A stretch of DNA of 64,000 bases from Vampirovibrionales bacterium. Its GTDB lineage: Bacteria; Cyanobacteriota; Vampirovibrionia; Vampirovibrionales; Vampirovibrionaceae. The position numbers and the translations under genes are program-made. Location: positions 110,559 to 174,558 of the forward strand of contig JAJCZA010000029.1 of NCBI GenBank assembly GCA_029262635.1, written 5' to 3'. Shown here piece after piece: positions 44,905-52,928 of the stretch. The notes beneath the pieces were generated by a model, which worked only from the letters and a program-made list of their open reading frames with translations, did not search any database and was not told where the DNA came from. Numbering within the stretch: the stretch's first letter is position 1; each line of letters opens with the position of its first letter.

Positions 44905-46710
44905 TTATCCTCCAATCAGTTCTACAGTATGGGCCTCAAAGGGAACATAACGTCGGGGTTTGTTGGCAAAGCTATCCAGATACTGGAAAGAATCCCGGTC
45001 AAACCATAACAACAGGTTCCCTTCCCATTCCCCGTTTCGCTGCTTATCACAGGTCAGGCGTCCATCGGGTGCGCCCTGCAAGTCCATAATATCCCCGCCG
45101 TTTTCAAGGGCAATCTCTTTCTTTTTGTTCCGCCAGACAGAAAACGTGTTATCTGCAAGGTCAGTAATCGCCCCGGTTCCCTTCACGTCGAGCTTGCCCG
45201 GTGGTTTGCTTTCATCGTCCCCTTTCCGACTGTGCGCCACAAGGTGAACGTGTGCGCCGGTGGCGTTTTTAAAATCCGTCAGGACTTCTACAAACTGTTT
45301 TTGGGTGCGGTAGTCATCTTCTGCAATGCCGCATTTCATCATGGAGTCAATGACAAACTGTGTGATGCCGTAACGCTTTCGGGCATACTCAAACACGGTA
45401 AGGATATGCTCCCATTTTGCCGTGCCCACCACGTCAAACACCCATAACTTGTCCGAAAACCATTCCCCGATGGCGTCCAGATATTGCGGGGAAGGTTGCC
45501 GCATGGTCGATGCCTGACGCACCAGCCGGTAAAGCATCCGCTCCGGTTTAATCTCCATTGAGGCAATACAGACACGCTCCCCCTGATTCATCAGGTGCAA
45601 CATCAGATGTCCCAACACTTGAGACTTGCCATGTCCGTTAATGCCCGTCCAGATAGACAATTCATTGTGCCGGATACGGATACGGTCATGGGCTTCCATC
45701 CACGGCAGGGCAAACCCTTGGGGTGTTCCGGGCTTGGGGTAGAACATATCGTGCATGGCATCCGGGAAATAATCCCCGGCAGATCGTAATTCTTCCGGGT
45801 CGATGCTCCGGGAGTCCTCCAGAGCACAATCAAAATATGACCGGCTGACCCCTTTTTGATGCGCTTCGTTAGGGTCTTTTACCCCGGGCAAATCTATTAG
45901 CTTTACCCGATGACTCCCCAAGCGTTGCACCAGTTCCACTGCACCAGCTTGCCCGGCTTCGTCCGAATCAAAACACAGATAGATGGTATCAAAACGGTCA
46001 AGGTGTGGGTATTCTGAATCCACCCATTGATGGTTTTTTGCGCCAAAGGGCACCGATAGCGCCGGGATGCCGTATTGATGCAATGTCATTGCATCCAATT
46101 CCCCCTCAGTAATTACAACCCACCGTGTATCAGAGTCTAACGCTTGCCAGCCAAAAAGTATTTTCTCCGTTTTACCGCTGGTATGAATTATTTTTTTTCC
46201 TTTTTCATCAAGATCGATGCCGATCTTCTTCCAACAGACCAGTTCACTGCCTCGATAAGACGGAAGAAAATAGCCTCGCTTGTCAGATTCCACCCCAAAG
46301 GTTTTGAGCGTGTCCACGGTCAAGCAACGGTCTTTCGTCAGGTATTTCACCACCACATCAGACGGTATGTTTTGGGGTTTCTCTGGTCGAGTGTATTGTT
46401 TGCGTGGCATCGGGTGAAACGTGGTTTCCCGGATGCCCAGATAGCCCCTGATCTCTTGCAGGGTATCCGGCAGGCTGACTCCCCGCACCTGCTTCCATAA
46501 ATCGATTAGATCTCCGCCATGGCCTGCCTGAAAATCCTTCCAGATTCCAGCCTTGCCGCCCGTCAGATGCACTTTGAGGGATTGCCCCGGCTCACCGGCA
46601 ACAGACCCGCATACCCATTCATGACGTTCCCGCTTGCCCTGGGGGAGCAGATACGAGGCGACAGCTTCCGCCTGTTGCGCCAGTTTTTCCGATAGTTCCC
46701 GGATATCCAT
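44905..46710 (-). CDS. TOPRIM primase / DnaB-like replicative helicase
   Basis: 601 residues, similar in plan to phage T7 gp4 and Twinkle. The N-terminal primase-like part lacks an obvious zinc finger. The TOPRIM domain has VITEGELDAMTLHQYG near 198 and CFDSDEAGQAGA near 247. The helicase core has Walker A WTGINGHGKSQVLGH near 357 and FVIDSMMKCGIAEDD near 453. I choose ATG 46710 (MDIRELSEK), which overlaps the upstream stop as TGATG; the frame extends to 46785. It probably replicates the excised element. Confidence 0.88.
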   Translation of the reverse strand: MDIRELSEKLAQQAEAVASYLLPQGKRERHEWVCGSVAGEPGQSLKVHLTGGKAGIWKDFQAGHGGDLIDLWKQVRGVSLPDTLQEIRGYLGIRETTFHPMPRKQYTRPEKPQNIPSDVVVKYLTKDRCLTVDTLKTFGVESDKRGYFLPSYRGSELVCWKKIGIDLDEKGKKIIHTSGKTEKILFGWQALDSDTRWVVITEGELDAMTLHQYGIPALSVPFGAKNHQWVDSEYPHLDRFDTIYLCFDSDEAGQAGAVELVQRLGSHRVKLIDLPGVKDPNEAHQKGVSRSYFDCALEDSRSIDPEELRSAGDYFPDAMHDMFYPKPGTPQGFALPWMEAHDRIRIRHNELSIWTGINGHGKSQVLGHLMLHLMNQGERVCIASMEIKPERMLYRLVRQASTMRQPSPQYLDAIGEWFSDKLWVFDVVGTAKWEHILTVFEYARKRYGITQFVIDSMMKCGIAEDDYRTQKQFVEVLTDFKNATGAHVHLVAHSRKGDDESKPPGKLDVKGTGAITDLADNTFSVWRNKKKEIALENGGDIMDLQGAPDGRLTCDKQRNGEWEGNLLLWFDRDSFQYLDSFANKPRRYVPFEAHTVELIGG

Positions 46711-47627
46711 CAACCGACCCTCCCCATCGTTTTCAGTTCCGTCATGGCCTGCTGACGCTTTGCCAAACAGTCCCGGCAATCGCATTGATATTCATTCAGC
46801 CACGGTTTATGCCCCGCTGCCGTCGTTTGCCCCTGCCCCTGCTGCTGCCAGACGGGGAGCGTATTGGCAACATCCGTCATGGAACAGATGGCTTTGCAGT
46901 ATTTGTAAGGCACCAGAAAATCAATGGCCTGTTTTAGTTCTTCCACGGTATGGGTGTTTAACAGCCGCTCAGCAACCTTACATCCTGCAAAAAACCATCG
47001 GCCATCAAACTGACCCTCACGCGATCCATTAACCTTCAAAACATCAGATAGATGGTTCACAACCTCTCTCACTTCCCTTGATGGTGAAGAAGATTTTTTC
47101 CCTGCATCCGATTTATCGGGTGCGGTAAATAATTCTTTTAATTCCTTTTTATTACTCTTATTTTTAGGGGGTTCTTTTCCCTCTCCCTCTGCGGGTTGTG
47201 GCGATGGCATTGGTTCCTTAGGTGAGTCGTCATTGGTATCACCATTGGCATCATCAGTGGTATCGTCATTGGCTCCAGACGCATCTTTTTTAACCTGAAA
47301 AGCCTTGTAATTATTGATTTTTAGACGTGAGTCGTATCGTGTGCATTTAGTGGTTCCGATCATGCCATCTTTCTGGAGTAAATCCAGATAATGCACTACC
47401 CGCTTGCGTCCCCACATCCATGTCCGTTCCAACCCCCTGATGGAATAAAGCATTTCGCCGGTATTGATGAAAATCAGGTTGCCATCCGATAGTTGTTTGT
47501 GGGGGCTATAAGCCGCTTTAAACAGCAACCAAAGCCATGCCTCGGCCTCGGTATAGGGACGATCCACCGGCCAAAGCCAATGGCTTTGTATGCGCCGATG
47601 GAGAAGGATGTAACCATTTTTACTCAT
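46710..47627 (-). CDS. Replication-initiation / replisome organiser-like protein
   Basis: 305 residues from ATG 47627 (MSKNGYILLHRRIQSHWLWP). The N-terminal winged helix is like DnaD/phage replisome organisers (YTEAEAWLWLLFKAAY, GLERTWMWGRKRVVHYLDLL). An Asp/Asn/Thr-rich linker follows. The C-terminal third holds CDCRDCLAKR, a small cysteine cluster. It is coupled to the primase-helicase and is a candidate origin-binding or helicase-loading factor. Confidence 0.65.
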   Translation of the reverse strand: MSKNGYILLHRRIQSHWLWPVDRPYTEAEAWLWLLFKAAYSPHKQLSDGNLIFINTGEMLYSIRGLERTWMWGRKRVVHYLDLLQKDGMIGTTKCTRYDSRLKINNYKAFQVKKDASGANDDTTDDANGDTNDDSPKEPMPSPQPAEGEGKEPPKNKSNKKELKELFTAPDKSDAGKKSSSPSREVREVVNHLSDVLKVNGSREGQFDGRWFFAGCKVAERLLNTHTVEELKQAIDFLVPYKYCKAICSMTDVANTLPVWQQQGQGQTTAAGHKPWLNEYQCDCRDCLAKRQQAMTELKTMGRVG

Positions 47628-47805
47628 GGTGCTTCCCCTCCTTTGCGTCCAGTTCGGCAATCAAATCCGCAAGATATCGGCGGGCTTGACGATCAGCCTT
47701 AATCAGCCGGTAGATCATGCTGGCTACCTGGTTGCGATCCAACTGAATCGGGTATATGATGGGGTCAGATTGACGCAGGGGGCTTTGTTCTAGGATTTGT
47801 CTCAT
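47620..47805 (-). CDS. Small protein of the replication operon
   Basis: 61 residues (MRQILEQSPLRQSDPIIYPI, then charged helix). It overlaps both neighbours by a few bases (4 bp with the upstream gene, 8 bp with the downstream one), which supports it as real. The function is unknown. Confidence 0.6.
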   Translation of the reverse strand: MRQILEQSPLRQSDPIIYPIQLDRNQVASMIYRLIKADRQARRYLADLIAELDAKEGKHHE

Positions 47806-48482
47806 CTTGCATCTCCCATCAATTGTTTAAGGTCTGAAAAGTCTCGTAAAACGCCGTTGCTGGCGAGTGTGTGAACCGAGACAGTGCGGCGGCTCTCGTC
47901 TTGCCATTTGATGAAAGGGGTCATGGCCTGCCTAAACGCCAAGCCCTGAAATTCACACCAGGTGTCGCCGGTGTGCTGTCGCTCCACACGAACGAAAACC
48001 ATGCAAGACGGCCCGGAACTGCTCCGCTTATTGGTATTTAGGCTTGGAAGCCTGTAAACGCCTGATGTTGTGGCGGTTGTCCGCAGGCCGATGCGTTCCG
48101 GTGCTGATTCCCACACCACGCCAGCATTTCCCCGCCTTAAACCACCCTGCCAATGCCTAAAAACCTTGTCCGGCTCCTCATCCAGAAGCTTTGCCATAAA
48201 AAAACGGCCTGAGAGCCAGATTAAGTCCGCGTCAGAGCGCACCCGCTGGCTTGATTTAAACCGTTTCGTCTGGTGGCGGGCCATCGCAGGGATGATGGCG
48301 CTCACCGGGATCCGTCCAGATGGCTTGCCAGACAGGCTTTGCAGTTCTATGGATTGCATCAGGCCGGGCAAGGCATCGGCAATATCATCCAGCGCCTCAA
48401 CCGATTGGATAATAGGTCTTGCTGGTGTTTCCGCCGGTGGTTGGCTGAATATCCGCATTTGTTGGGTTTTTTCGGTGGCCAT
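47802..48482 (-). CDS. Uncharacterised first gene of the replication operon
   Basis: 226 residues. AAGGAG precedes the ATG. A Pro-rich leader is followed by an alpha/beta domain with AMARHQTKRFKSSQRVRSD and WESAPERIGLRTTATTSGVY. No family is recognised. Its position next to the helicase suggests a replication accessory role. Confidence 0.55.
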   Translation of the reverse strand: MATEKTQQMRIFSQPPAETPARPIIQSVEALDDIADALPGLMQSIELQSLSGKPSGRIPVSAIIPAMARHQTKRFKSSQRVRSDADLIWLSGRFFMAKLLDEEPDKVFRHWQGGLRRGNAGVVWESAPERIGLRTTATTSGVYRLPSLNTNKRSSSGPSCMVFVRVERQHTGDTWCEFQGLAFRQAMTPFIKWQDESRRTVSVHTLASNGVLRDFSDLKQLMGDAR

Positions 48483-48719
48483 GTTTAAATTAACTCCTTT
48501 TTAAAAGCTAAATCCCCAGCCATAGACCGGGGATTTACTTTGCCGCCAAGCAAAGACCGTTAAATCAGGTTGTTAAGCTTGGCGACATCAGCCCCGGAGG
48601 CTGGTAATTACCACCATATCAGCCGAATAAGCCCTAAATTCGGATATCTGAGTTAAGGCTCTAATCCAGTCATATTAGTAAAATCCGAGTTTCCGAGTTT
48701 AATCCGAGTTTAATTTTTG
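48483..48719. promoter_or_regulatory. Region upstream of the replication operon with iteron-like repeats
   Basis: An inverted repeat AAATCCCC / GGGGATTT lies at about 48509-48536. At 48679-48712 the unit TCCGAGTTT occurs three times in about 35 bp. It could be an origin with iterons or an operator for the operon transcribed leftward. Confidence 0.45.
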
Positions 48720-49982
48720 TTAAGTTTTTCTCCAGAGTGTCCCATTTCGTCCACGTTTTCCATCATTCTCGCAAAGCCCATGCTCGGCTAGGTTTTGTAG
48801 GTATCGTTTAATTGTGCTCTCCGCAATATCCTTCTTAATCTCCTCCCAAAGTGGATCTTTGAGGTCTTTGGGGCACGTCCATTTATAAGGCAGAACAGTT
48901 AAGACTGCCCTTTCTGTTTCATTAAAGCTTGGCGGTTCTTGTTCATTGCAGTCATTTTGCGTCTCTACTTTTAGAGGAGCATGCTGCACATGCTGGAATA
49001 CCAAGGGATTCGCCTTCAAGTCGGCAATTAAAGCACGATAAGCCGTCTCAATTGGCACACCTTCCCCAGCAACTGCGCAGTCATCATCCGGGTATATCTC
49101 AAAAGCCCACCGTGCGGGTGAGCCGGGCCTATCAACCAACGACAAACCAGAGGAGTCGGTAATTTGATCTTCTATTTCTTGACGTCTTGCCTGCACCCAT
49201 TGCGTTGCTCTTTTGAAGGCTTCGGACTTCCGGTTATCTCGTGCTTCATAAACAGCTTGTTCCATAAATACATTCCATTTTTCTTCTGCTAGAGAATTTC
49301 TGAGTTCTGATTCCCAACGGAGTTCAGCCAACCCTTTAATGATTCCGTCATTACCATACTGTTGATAAATATTGGCAATAGGTCGAGGAGAAATAAGCCA
49401 GTCAGCAGCAGGCAGCAATGGCTCAATCTCATGAAAACAGCTCAATAAGTAGCAGGCTAAAGTGCTTACACGGTAAGGTGTTCCTACGTGTAAAAATGTA
49501 ATCTGTTTGGCCAAATCCTCATCAACCACCTTTTCCTGTATGGACAAATAAAGGCTCCTCATCCATATTTCCGGGCTGATACCGGAATCTGCTGCTATTT
49601 TCAACGGATCTGGTAGGCCTATAGCGCATTTTTCTAGTATTTTCCTGAATGTTGCAGACTCATAACCGGGTGTGATTTTTCTTTGTTCGGCAATGTGTCG
49701 CAGTGTCTTCAAAGCCTTTTCCTTCGCTGTTTCCAGTAGGACAGGCATGTCTGTTATCTTTTTTAAAGTTTGTAGGACGTCATCAAGAAGATTCGGGTAT
49801 TCTCGCTCATGAAGCTGGATACTTTGAATCTGCTGTTCCCTCGACATAATGCCTGCCGGGAACAGAGGAACGTGCGAAAAAGCCTCCCATAATGCTTGCT
49901 TACAGTCCCAAACCATCGCCTTGCTAACATAGAGATCCAGCTTAAAGTCACCTTGAGCCGGTTCACTAATGTCAATTGTCAT
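48720..49982 (-). CDS. Large uncharacterised protein with a C-terminal winged helix
   Basis: 420 residues from ATG 49982 (MTIDISEPAQGDFKLDLYV); the frame runs to 50072. It is mostly helical. The last 70 residues (ERAVLTVLPYKWTCPKDLKD, IAESTIKRYLQNLAEHGLCE) form a winged-helix pattern, so it may bind DNA, for instance the iteron cluster at its 3' end. The role is inferred only. Confidence 0.5.
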   Translation of the reverse strand: MTIDISEPAQGDFKLDLYVSKAMVWDCKQALWEAFSHVPLFPAGIMSREQQIQSIQLHEREYPNLLDDVLQTLKKITDMPVLLETAKEKALKTLRHIAEQRKITPGYESATFRKILEKCAIGLPDPLKIAADSGISPEIWMRSLYLSIQEKVVDEDLAKQITFLHVGTPYRVSTLACYLLSCFHEIEPLLPAADWLISPRPIANIYQQYGNDGIIKGLAELRWESELRNSLAEEKWNVFMEQAVYEARDNRKSEAFKRATQWVQARRQEIEDQITDSSGLSLVDRPGSPARWAFEIYPDDDCAVAGEGVPIETAYRALIADLKANPLVFQHVQHAPLKVETQNDCNEQEPPSFNETERAVLTVLPYKWTCPKDLKDPLWEEIKKDIAESTIKRYLQNLAEHGLCENDGKRGRNGTLWRKT

Positions 49983-50148
49983 CGCTTGATCCTTATATTC
50001 GGTTGTTATATCCGCATGGTGGCGGGTTTCTGACCTTTGCTTGTGCCGAATACCCCTTCCCAACCATTGCAATACCTTAATTAAACCAAAATCATTACAT
50101 AGCGGTCAACATGCCAGCCTGTCATAGCGGTCGTTCGCTCTTGGAATT

Positions 50149-50553
50149 CTACCCGCGCTTTTTGGCAACGGATGGCTTTTGCGCCGTTCTCTTTTTGACT
50201 ACGGCCTTTTGGGGCTGAGCTGTTTTAGACTTTTTAGCCCTGGTCTTGCCGGTTTTCCGGTTAATCTTAAACTCGATGGAAAATCCCAACTTGTCCAGCA
50301 CGGTGCACATGCTAATCCAACCCGGATTCCCTTCATTAGAGAGCATTTTATAAAGGCTCTGCCGTTTAATGCCGGTATCCTGCTCCATTTGAGTCATACC
50401 GTCATGGGCGTTAATCACGTTGCGAATAGCAACAAACAGCGCATGAGGGTCTTTGCTTTCATACGCCTCATTCAGGTAAGCCATGGCAAGCTCAGGATCT
50501 TCCCGTAGCTGTTGGGAAAGGAAGTCATCATAGGATGCGGATTTTTTAGGCAT
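50149..50553 (-). CDS. higA: HigA-type antitoxin (addiction module, COG3636 type)
   Basis: 134 residues. The helix-turn-helix core is GMTQMEQDTGIKRQSLYKML, with the DPHALFVAIRNVINAHD lead-in typical of these antidotes. The tail is Lys/Ala-rich (KSKTAQPQKAVVKKRT), perhaps binding DNA. It follows the toxin gene with 2 bp between them. Confidence 0.85.
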   Translation of the reverse strand: MPKKSASYDDFLSQQLREDPELAMAYLNEAYESKDPHALFVAIRNVINAHDGMTQMEQDTGIKRQSLYKMLSNEGNPGWISMCTVLDKLGFSIEFKINRKTGKTRAKKSKTAQPQKAVVKKRTAQKPSVAKKRG

Positions 50554-50555
50554 GG

Positions 50556-50885
50556 CTATTGGCTCCTATAGTCTTTTGCATACTGTTTGGCCTTTTCAAT
50601 GTCTTTCTGTTGGCCTTTTTTTGTGCCACCACAAATCAGAATAATCATGGAATCACCATCTTTCAGGCAATAGATTCTGTAACCTGGGCCATAATCGATT
50701 TTTAACTCAATGACACCCTCACCAACCGGCTCACAATCACCCAAATTCCCTTCCTTTACTCTGTCGAGACGGGTCAGGATTCGGGCTTTTGCCTGTGAAT
50801 CACGCAGTTTTTGAAACCACTGGGTAAAAGGAGATTTCCCAGTAATTGCCTTGTAATATTCAAGCGTAATCGGCTTGGCTGTCAT
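50556..50885 (-). CDS. higB: RelE/HigB-type toxin (Gp49-like)
   Basis: 109 residues from ATG 50885 (MTAKPITLEYYKAITGKS); an in-frame start at 50912 is possible. Pattern of the phage-derived Gp49/HigB family: FTQWFQKLRDSQAKARILTR, then EGVIELKIDYGPGYRIYCL and ILICGGTKKGQ. It cleaves ribosome-bound mRNA in known members. It is the first gene leftward from the right end of element 1. Confidence 0.87.
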   Translation of the reverse strand: MTAKPITLEYYKAITGKSPFTQWFQKLRDSQAKARILTRLDRVKEGNLGDCEPVGEGVIELKIDYGPGYRIYCLKDGDSMIILICGGTKKGQQKDIEKAKQYAKDYRSQ

Positions 50886-51069
50886 ACTGTTATTGTAAAC
50901 CCTAGTTGACATATTTCAATCATTTATTTGTTGTCCTACCCAAAAGCTGAACATGTCAAAATCGATGAGAACCTCCGACATCTAAAAACGAAAATAGACA
51001 TCTTCTCGTAGCTGCTAGACATCGGAAAACGCCTACTTAATAAAAAAGCCTGCAACAAACGGCAGGCGG

Positions 51070-51147
51070 AATTAATTGCAAAGGTCAATTTTCCTCATCA
51101 TATTGCATTTAACCGATGCGTTCAATAAGATGAAATTAATTGCAAAG
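51070..51147. repeat. 14-bp direct repeats flanking a candidate promoter
   Basis: AATTAATTGCAAAG occurs at 51070-51083 and again at 51134-51147. A plausible but weak promoter (TTGCAT 51103, 17 bp, TAAGAT 51126) lies between them, pointing toward the att site. The repeats could be operators. Confidence 0.5.
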
Positions 51148-51153
51148 TCCCTC

Positions 51154-51177
51154 AGTTCAACAAAAAGTTAAACATTT
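51154..51177. repeat. Arm-type repeats of element 1, right end
   Basis: AGTTCAACA (51154) and AGTTAAACA (51166). The 24-bp block matches 40187-40210 at the left end with a single mismatch. Confidence 0.65.
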
Positions 51178-51201
51178 CAGCAAAGGTCAGGAGAATTAAG
51201 C

Positions 51202-51330
51202 ATGGCAAAAGACAGTGGTAGCCGTTCGTCTAGTGGTCTAGGACACCTCCCTTTCACGGAGGCGGCAGGGGTTCGACTCCCCTACGGGGTACCACTCTAT
51301 TTTAAAGACCCCTCAAGCTTTTCAGGCTAA
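51202..51330 (+). CDS. Start module for int1, now running into element 2 (42 codons)
   Basis: AGGAG at 51189-51193 lies 8 nt before ATG 51202. The reading frame MAKDSGS enters the tRNA sequence as RSSSGLGHLPFTEAAGV and leaves it as RLPYGV. In the chromosome it then meets element 2 in the wrong frame for int2 and stops at TAA 51328. In a circular element 1 the same frame would continue straight into int1 (IPSSKVSEPSSD). I read it as the detached 5' end of int1. Confidence 0.7.
   Translation: MAKDSGSRSSSGLGHLPFTEAAGVRLPYGVPLYFKDPSSFSG
51222..51291 (+). pseudogene. tRNA-Glu copy at the element 1/element 2 junction
   Basis: 70 bp with one mismatch to the true tRNA. The first three acceptor bases are TAG instead of GCC and do not pair with the 3' side, and no tRNA promoter stands at the right distance. 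It is probably not a working tRNA. It is the right attachment site of element 1 and the left one of element 2. Confidence 0.8.
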
Positions 51331-51344
51331 TGAAGGGTCTTTTT
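51304..51344 (+). terminator. Terminator hairpin after the second att copy
   Basis: AAAGACCC (51304) / GGGTCTTT (51335) with further pairs TCA/TGA, then a six-T run. It is encoded inside the open int2 frame, as in element 1. Confidence 0.75.
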
Positions 51345-51382
51345 TCGTTTCTTCTGAAACTGAGCAGGCTCATCTAATTTCA

Positions 51383-51421
51383 GGCCAAACTGCCCCTCTG
51401 CGGCCAAACATAGGCCAATAC
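51383..51421. repeat. Arm-type repeats of element 2, left end
   Basis: GGCCAAAC at 51383 and 51402, and AGGCCAATAC at 51412. GGCCAAAC recurs at the right end (63556), with a related AGGTCAAT at 63543. Confidence 0.55.
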
Positions 51422-51460
51422 AAACACCGCATCCTATCAACTCAGGAGGCGGCAGAAATC

Positions 51461-52477
51461 TTGGGAATCCCACCTAGGACTTTTAGGAGATATTGCAAGT
51501 CAGGCAAAGTTCCTGCAATCTTACAAGAGAAGGGCGGTAAGTCTCAATACCTCATACTTAGCGATACTGTAGAGCTTCTCTTACAACAAGGAGAGGCCAA
51601 GCAAAAGCTTGACGAGAGATCGAAAGGCCCGAAGCCCCACCAGAGTTATTTGAAACCTTGGCTCGCTTCTCTGAAGTCAGGCACCTTCAATGGGAAGTCA
51701 TTTAGTCCTAGAACTATTCAAGATTATAGAGCTTATTCATCGAAGTTCCTCGATTCATATGACTCTCTAACTACAGACACTCTGAAACATTGCCTCTCGA
51801 AGATACCCGCAGAACAATATTCTAAGAGAGACAAGATTTATAAGATGTGCATCTGTCTCGGCAAGTTCCTAATCTCGAAGAAGGAACTAGACCCTGCCTT
51901 CCTAATTGAAATCAAAACCTTTAGACCCAAGAGACACTTGCCTCCCAAGCGTATCACCGTGTCAGAACAGGAACTCAGAGCCCTTTACAACGCTGCTGAA
52001 GGCCTGTTACAAGAGGCTTTGGTGGTATTGCTAAGCTCGGCTGGTTTAAGGGCCTCAGAGGCTTCAGATCTTAGGCTATCTGATGTTGATTTAGAAGAGG
52101 GCATCCTAACGGTTGAGTGCGGTAAGGGAGGCAAGAGGCGAAGAGTTGGGCTGAGTCCAAAGTGTGTTGAATTGCTCTATCGGTACATTGAACTGGAGAG
52201 ACCCAAGAGTTCTTTGAGCTCATTATTTCTTGATCCTTATAAGAGACCCTTTAACCGCAACACTCTGTACAACGAGATTAGAAAGCTTAGCCGCAAGACT
52301 GGGATCCACGTATCACCCCATGCGCTTCGTCGAGCTTTTGTCACTATCAATGCTAATAAAGGCAGGCCACTTCAAATGCTACAGATGGCTTGCGGGCATT
52401 CAGATATCACTACAACCCGTAACTACTGCATGACTTCTGAGCAGGAAGTAATTGATGCAATGAAAGATTGGAACTAG
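51461..52477 (+). CDS. int2: Tyrosine integrase of element 2 (start codon lies across the att site)
   Basis: 338 residues from TTG 51461, a start that again falls within the helix-turn-helix (LSTQEAAEILGIPPRTFRRY). The frame is open back to 51242 inside the tRNA sequence, without ATG, GTG or TTG, and closes at a TAG in the D-arm. Joined to the GTG at 63587 in a circle it would give about 425 residues. The catalytic Arg is in SAGLRASEA, then HALRR, CGHSDITTT and Tyr in RNYCMTSEQE. It is homologous to int1 along its length. Confidence 0.93.
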   Translation: MGIPPRTFRRYCKSGKVPAILQEKGGKSQYLILSDTVELLLQQGEAKQKLDERSKGPKPHQSYLKPWLASLKSGTFNGKSFSPRTIQDYRAYSSKFLDSYDSLTTDTLKHCLSKIPAEQYSKRDKIYKMCICLGKFLISKKELDPAFLIEIKTFRPKRHLPPKRITVSEQELRALYNAAEGLLQEALVVLLSSAGLRASEASDLRLSDVDLEEGILTVECGKGGKRRRVGLSPKCVELLYRYIELERPKSSLSSLFLDPYKRPFNRNTLYNEIRKLSRKTGIHVSPHALRRAFVTINANKGRPLQMLQMACGHSDITTTRNYCMTSEQEVIDAMKDWN

Positions 52478-52502
52478 TTTATTAACAAGAAGGAGCTAAA
52501 TT

Positions 52503-52853
52503 ATGTTTAATGAATTGATTATTGTAACTGATCAAATTGAGGTCGAACTTCGTAGAGATGAAAATCGGAGTTCGTGTTATAGCGGCTACGCCAAACTTAT
52601 TGGCTATGAAGGGCCTTTGCTTCTTGGCAGTGCGGCTGAGGTAGAGGAAGATGGGATTCGCTTCCATCTCAAGGCTTTTCCGATTCCGCCGAAGAGTAAT
52701 GAGTTACAAGCTTTGCAGTATGTTCTGGAGCAAGTACCTCGGCTGGAAGGAAAGACAGGCTCAGACGGGAAGGCTTTTTATAGCGATAGCTTAACGGACT
52801 GGGTTTATACCAGAGTGCTGCTGGCTAGGGTAGAGCTTGAAGTGGCTGCTTGA
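52503..52853 (+). CDS. Small protein behind int2
   Basis: 116 residues, acidic, mixed alpha/beta (LIIVTDQIEVELRRDENRSS; ELQALQYVLEQVPRLEGKTG), ending SLTDWVYTRVLLARVELEVA. AGGAG precedes the ATG. It is 25 bp behind int2, so probably cotranscribed. The family is unknown; a recombination-directionality factor is possible but there is no HTH to support it. Confidence 0.5.
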   Translation: MFNELIIVTDQIEVELRRDENRSSCYSGYAKLIGYEGPLLLGSAAEVEEDGIRFHLKAFPIPPKSNELQALQYVLEQVPRLEGKTGSDGKAFYSDSLTDWVYTRVLLARVELEVAA

Positions 52854-52928
52854 TTTAGAAGCCCCTGCCTGAGTTGTTGGGTGGGGGCCTAGTCATTTTT
52901 TCTGAGGGATTCAGGACTGTTGAACTCA

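Larger units (their letters stand above)
40091..51291. mobile_element. Integrated element 1 at tRNA-Glu
   Basis: About 11.2 kb bounded by the tRNA-Glu (70 bp, 40021-40090) and its near-copy (51222-51291, one mismatch at 40036/51237). Contents are a tyrosine integrase at the left end, small exported proteins, two toxin-antitoxin pairs, and a replication operon with a primase-helicase. I see no relaxase, type IV secretion, capsid or terminase genes, so it is a satellite-like or mobilisable island rather than a complete phage or conjugative element. It is the youngest insertion by position, being next to the intact tRNA. Confidence 0.9.

Noticed and set aside
51222..51291. A second working tRNA-Glu
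   Set aside because: Three of seven acceptor pairs are lost on the 5' side and no tRNA promoter stands at the right distance.
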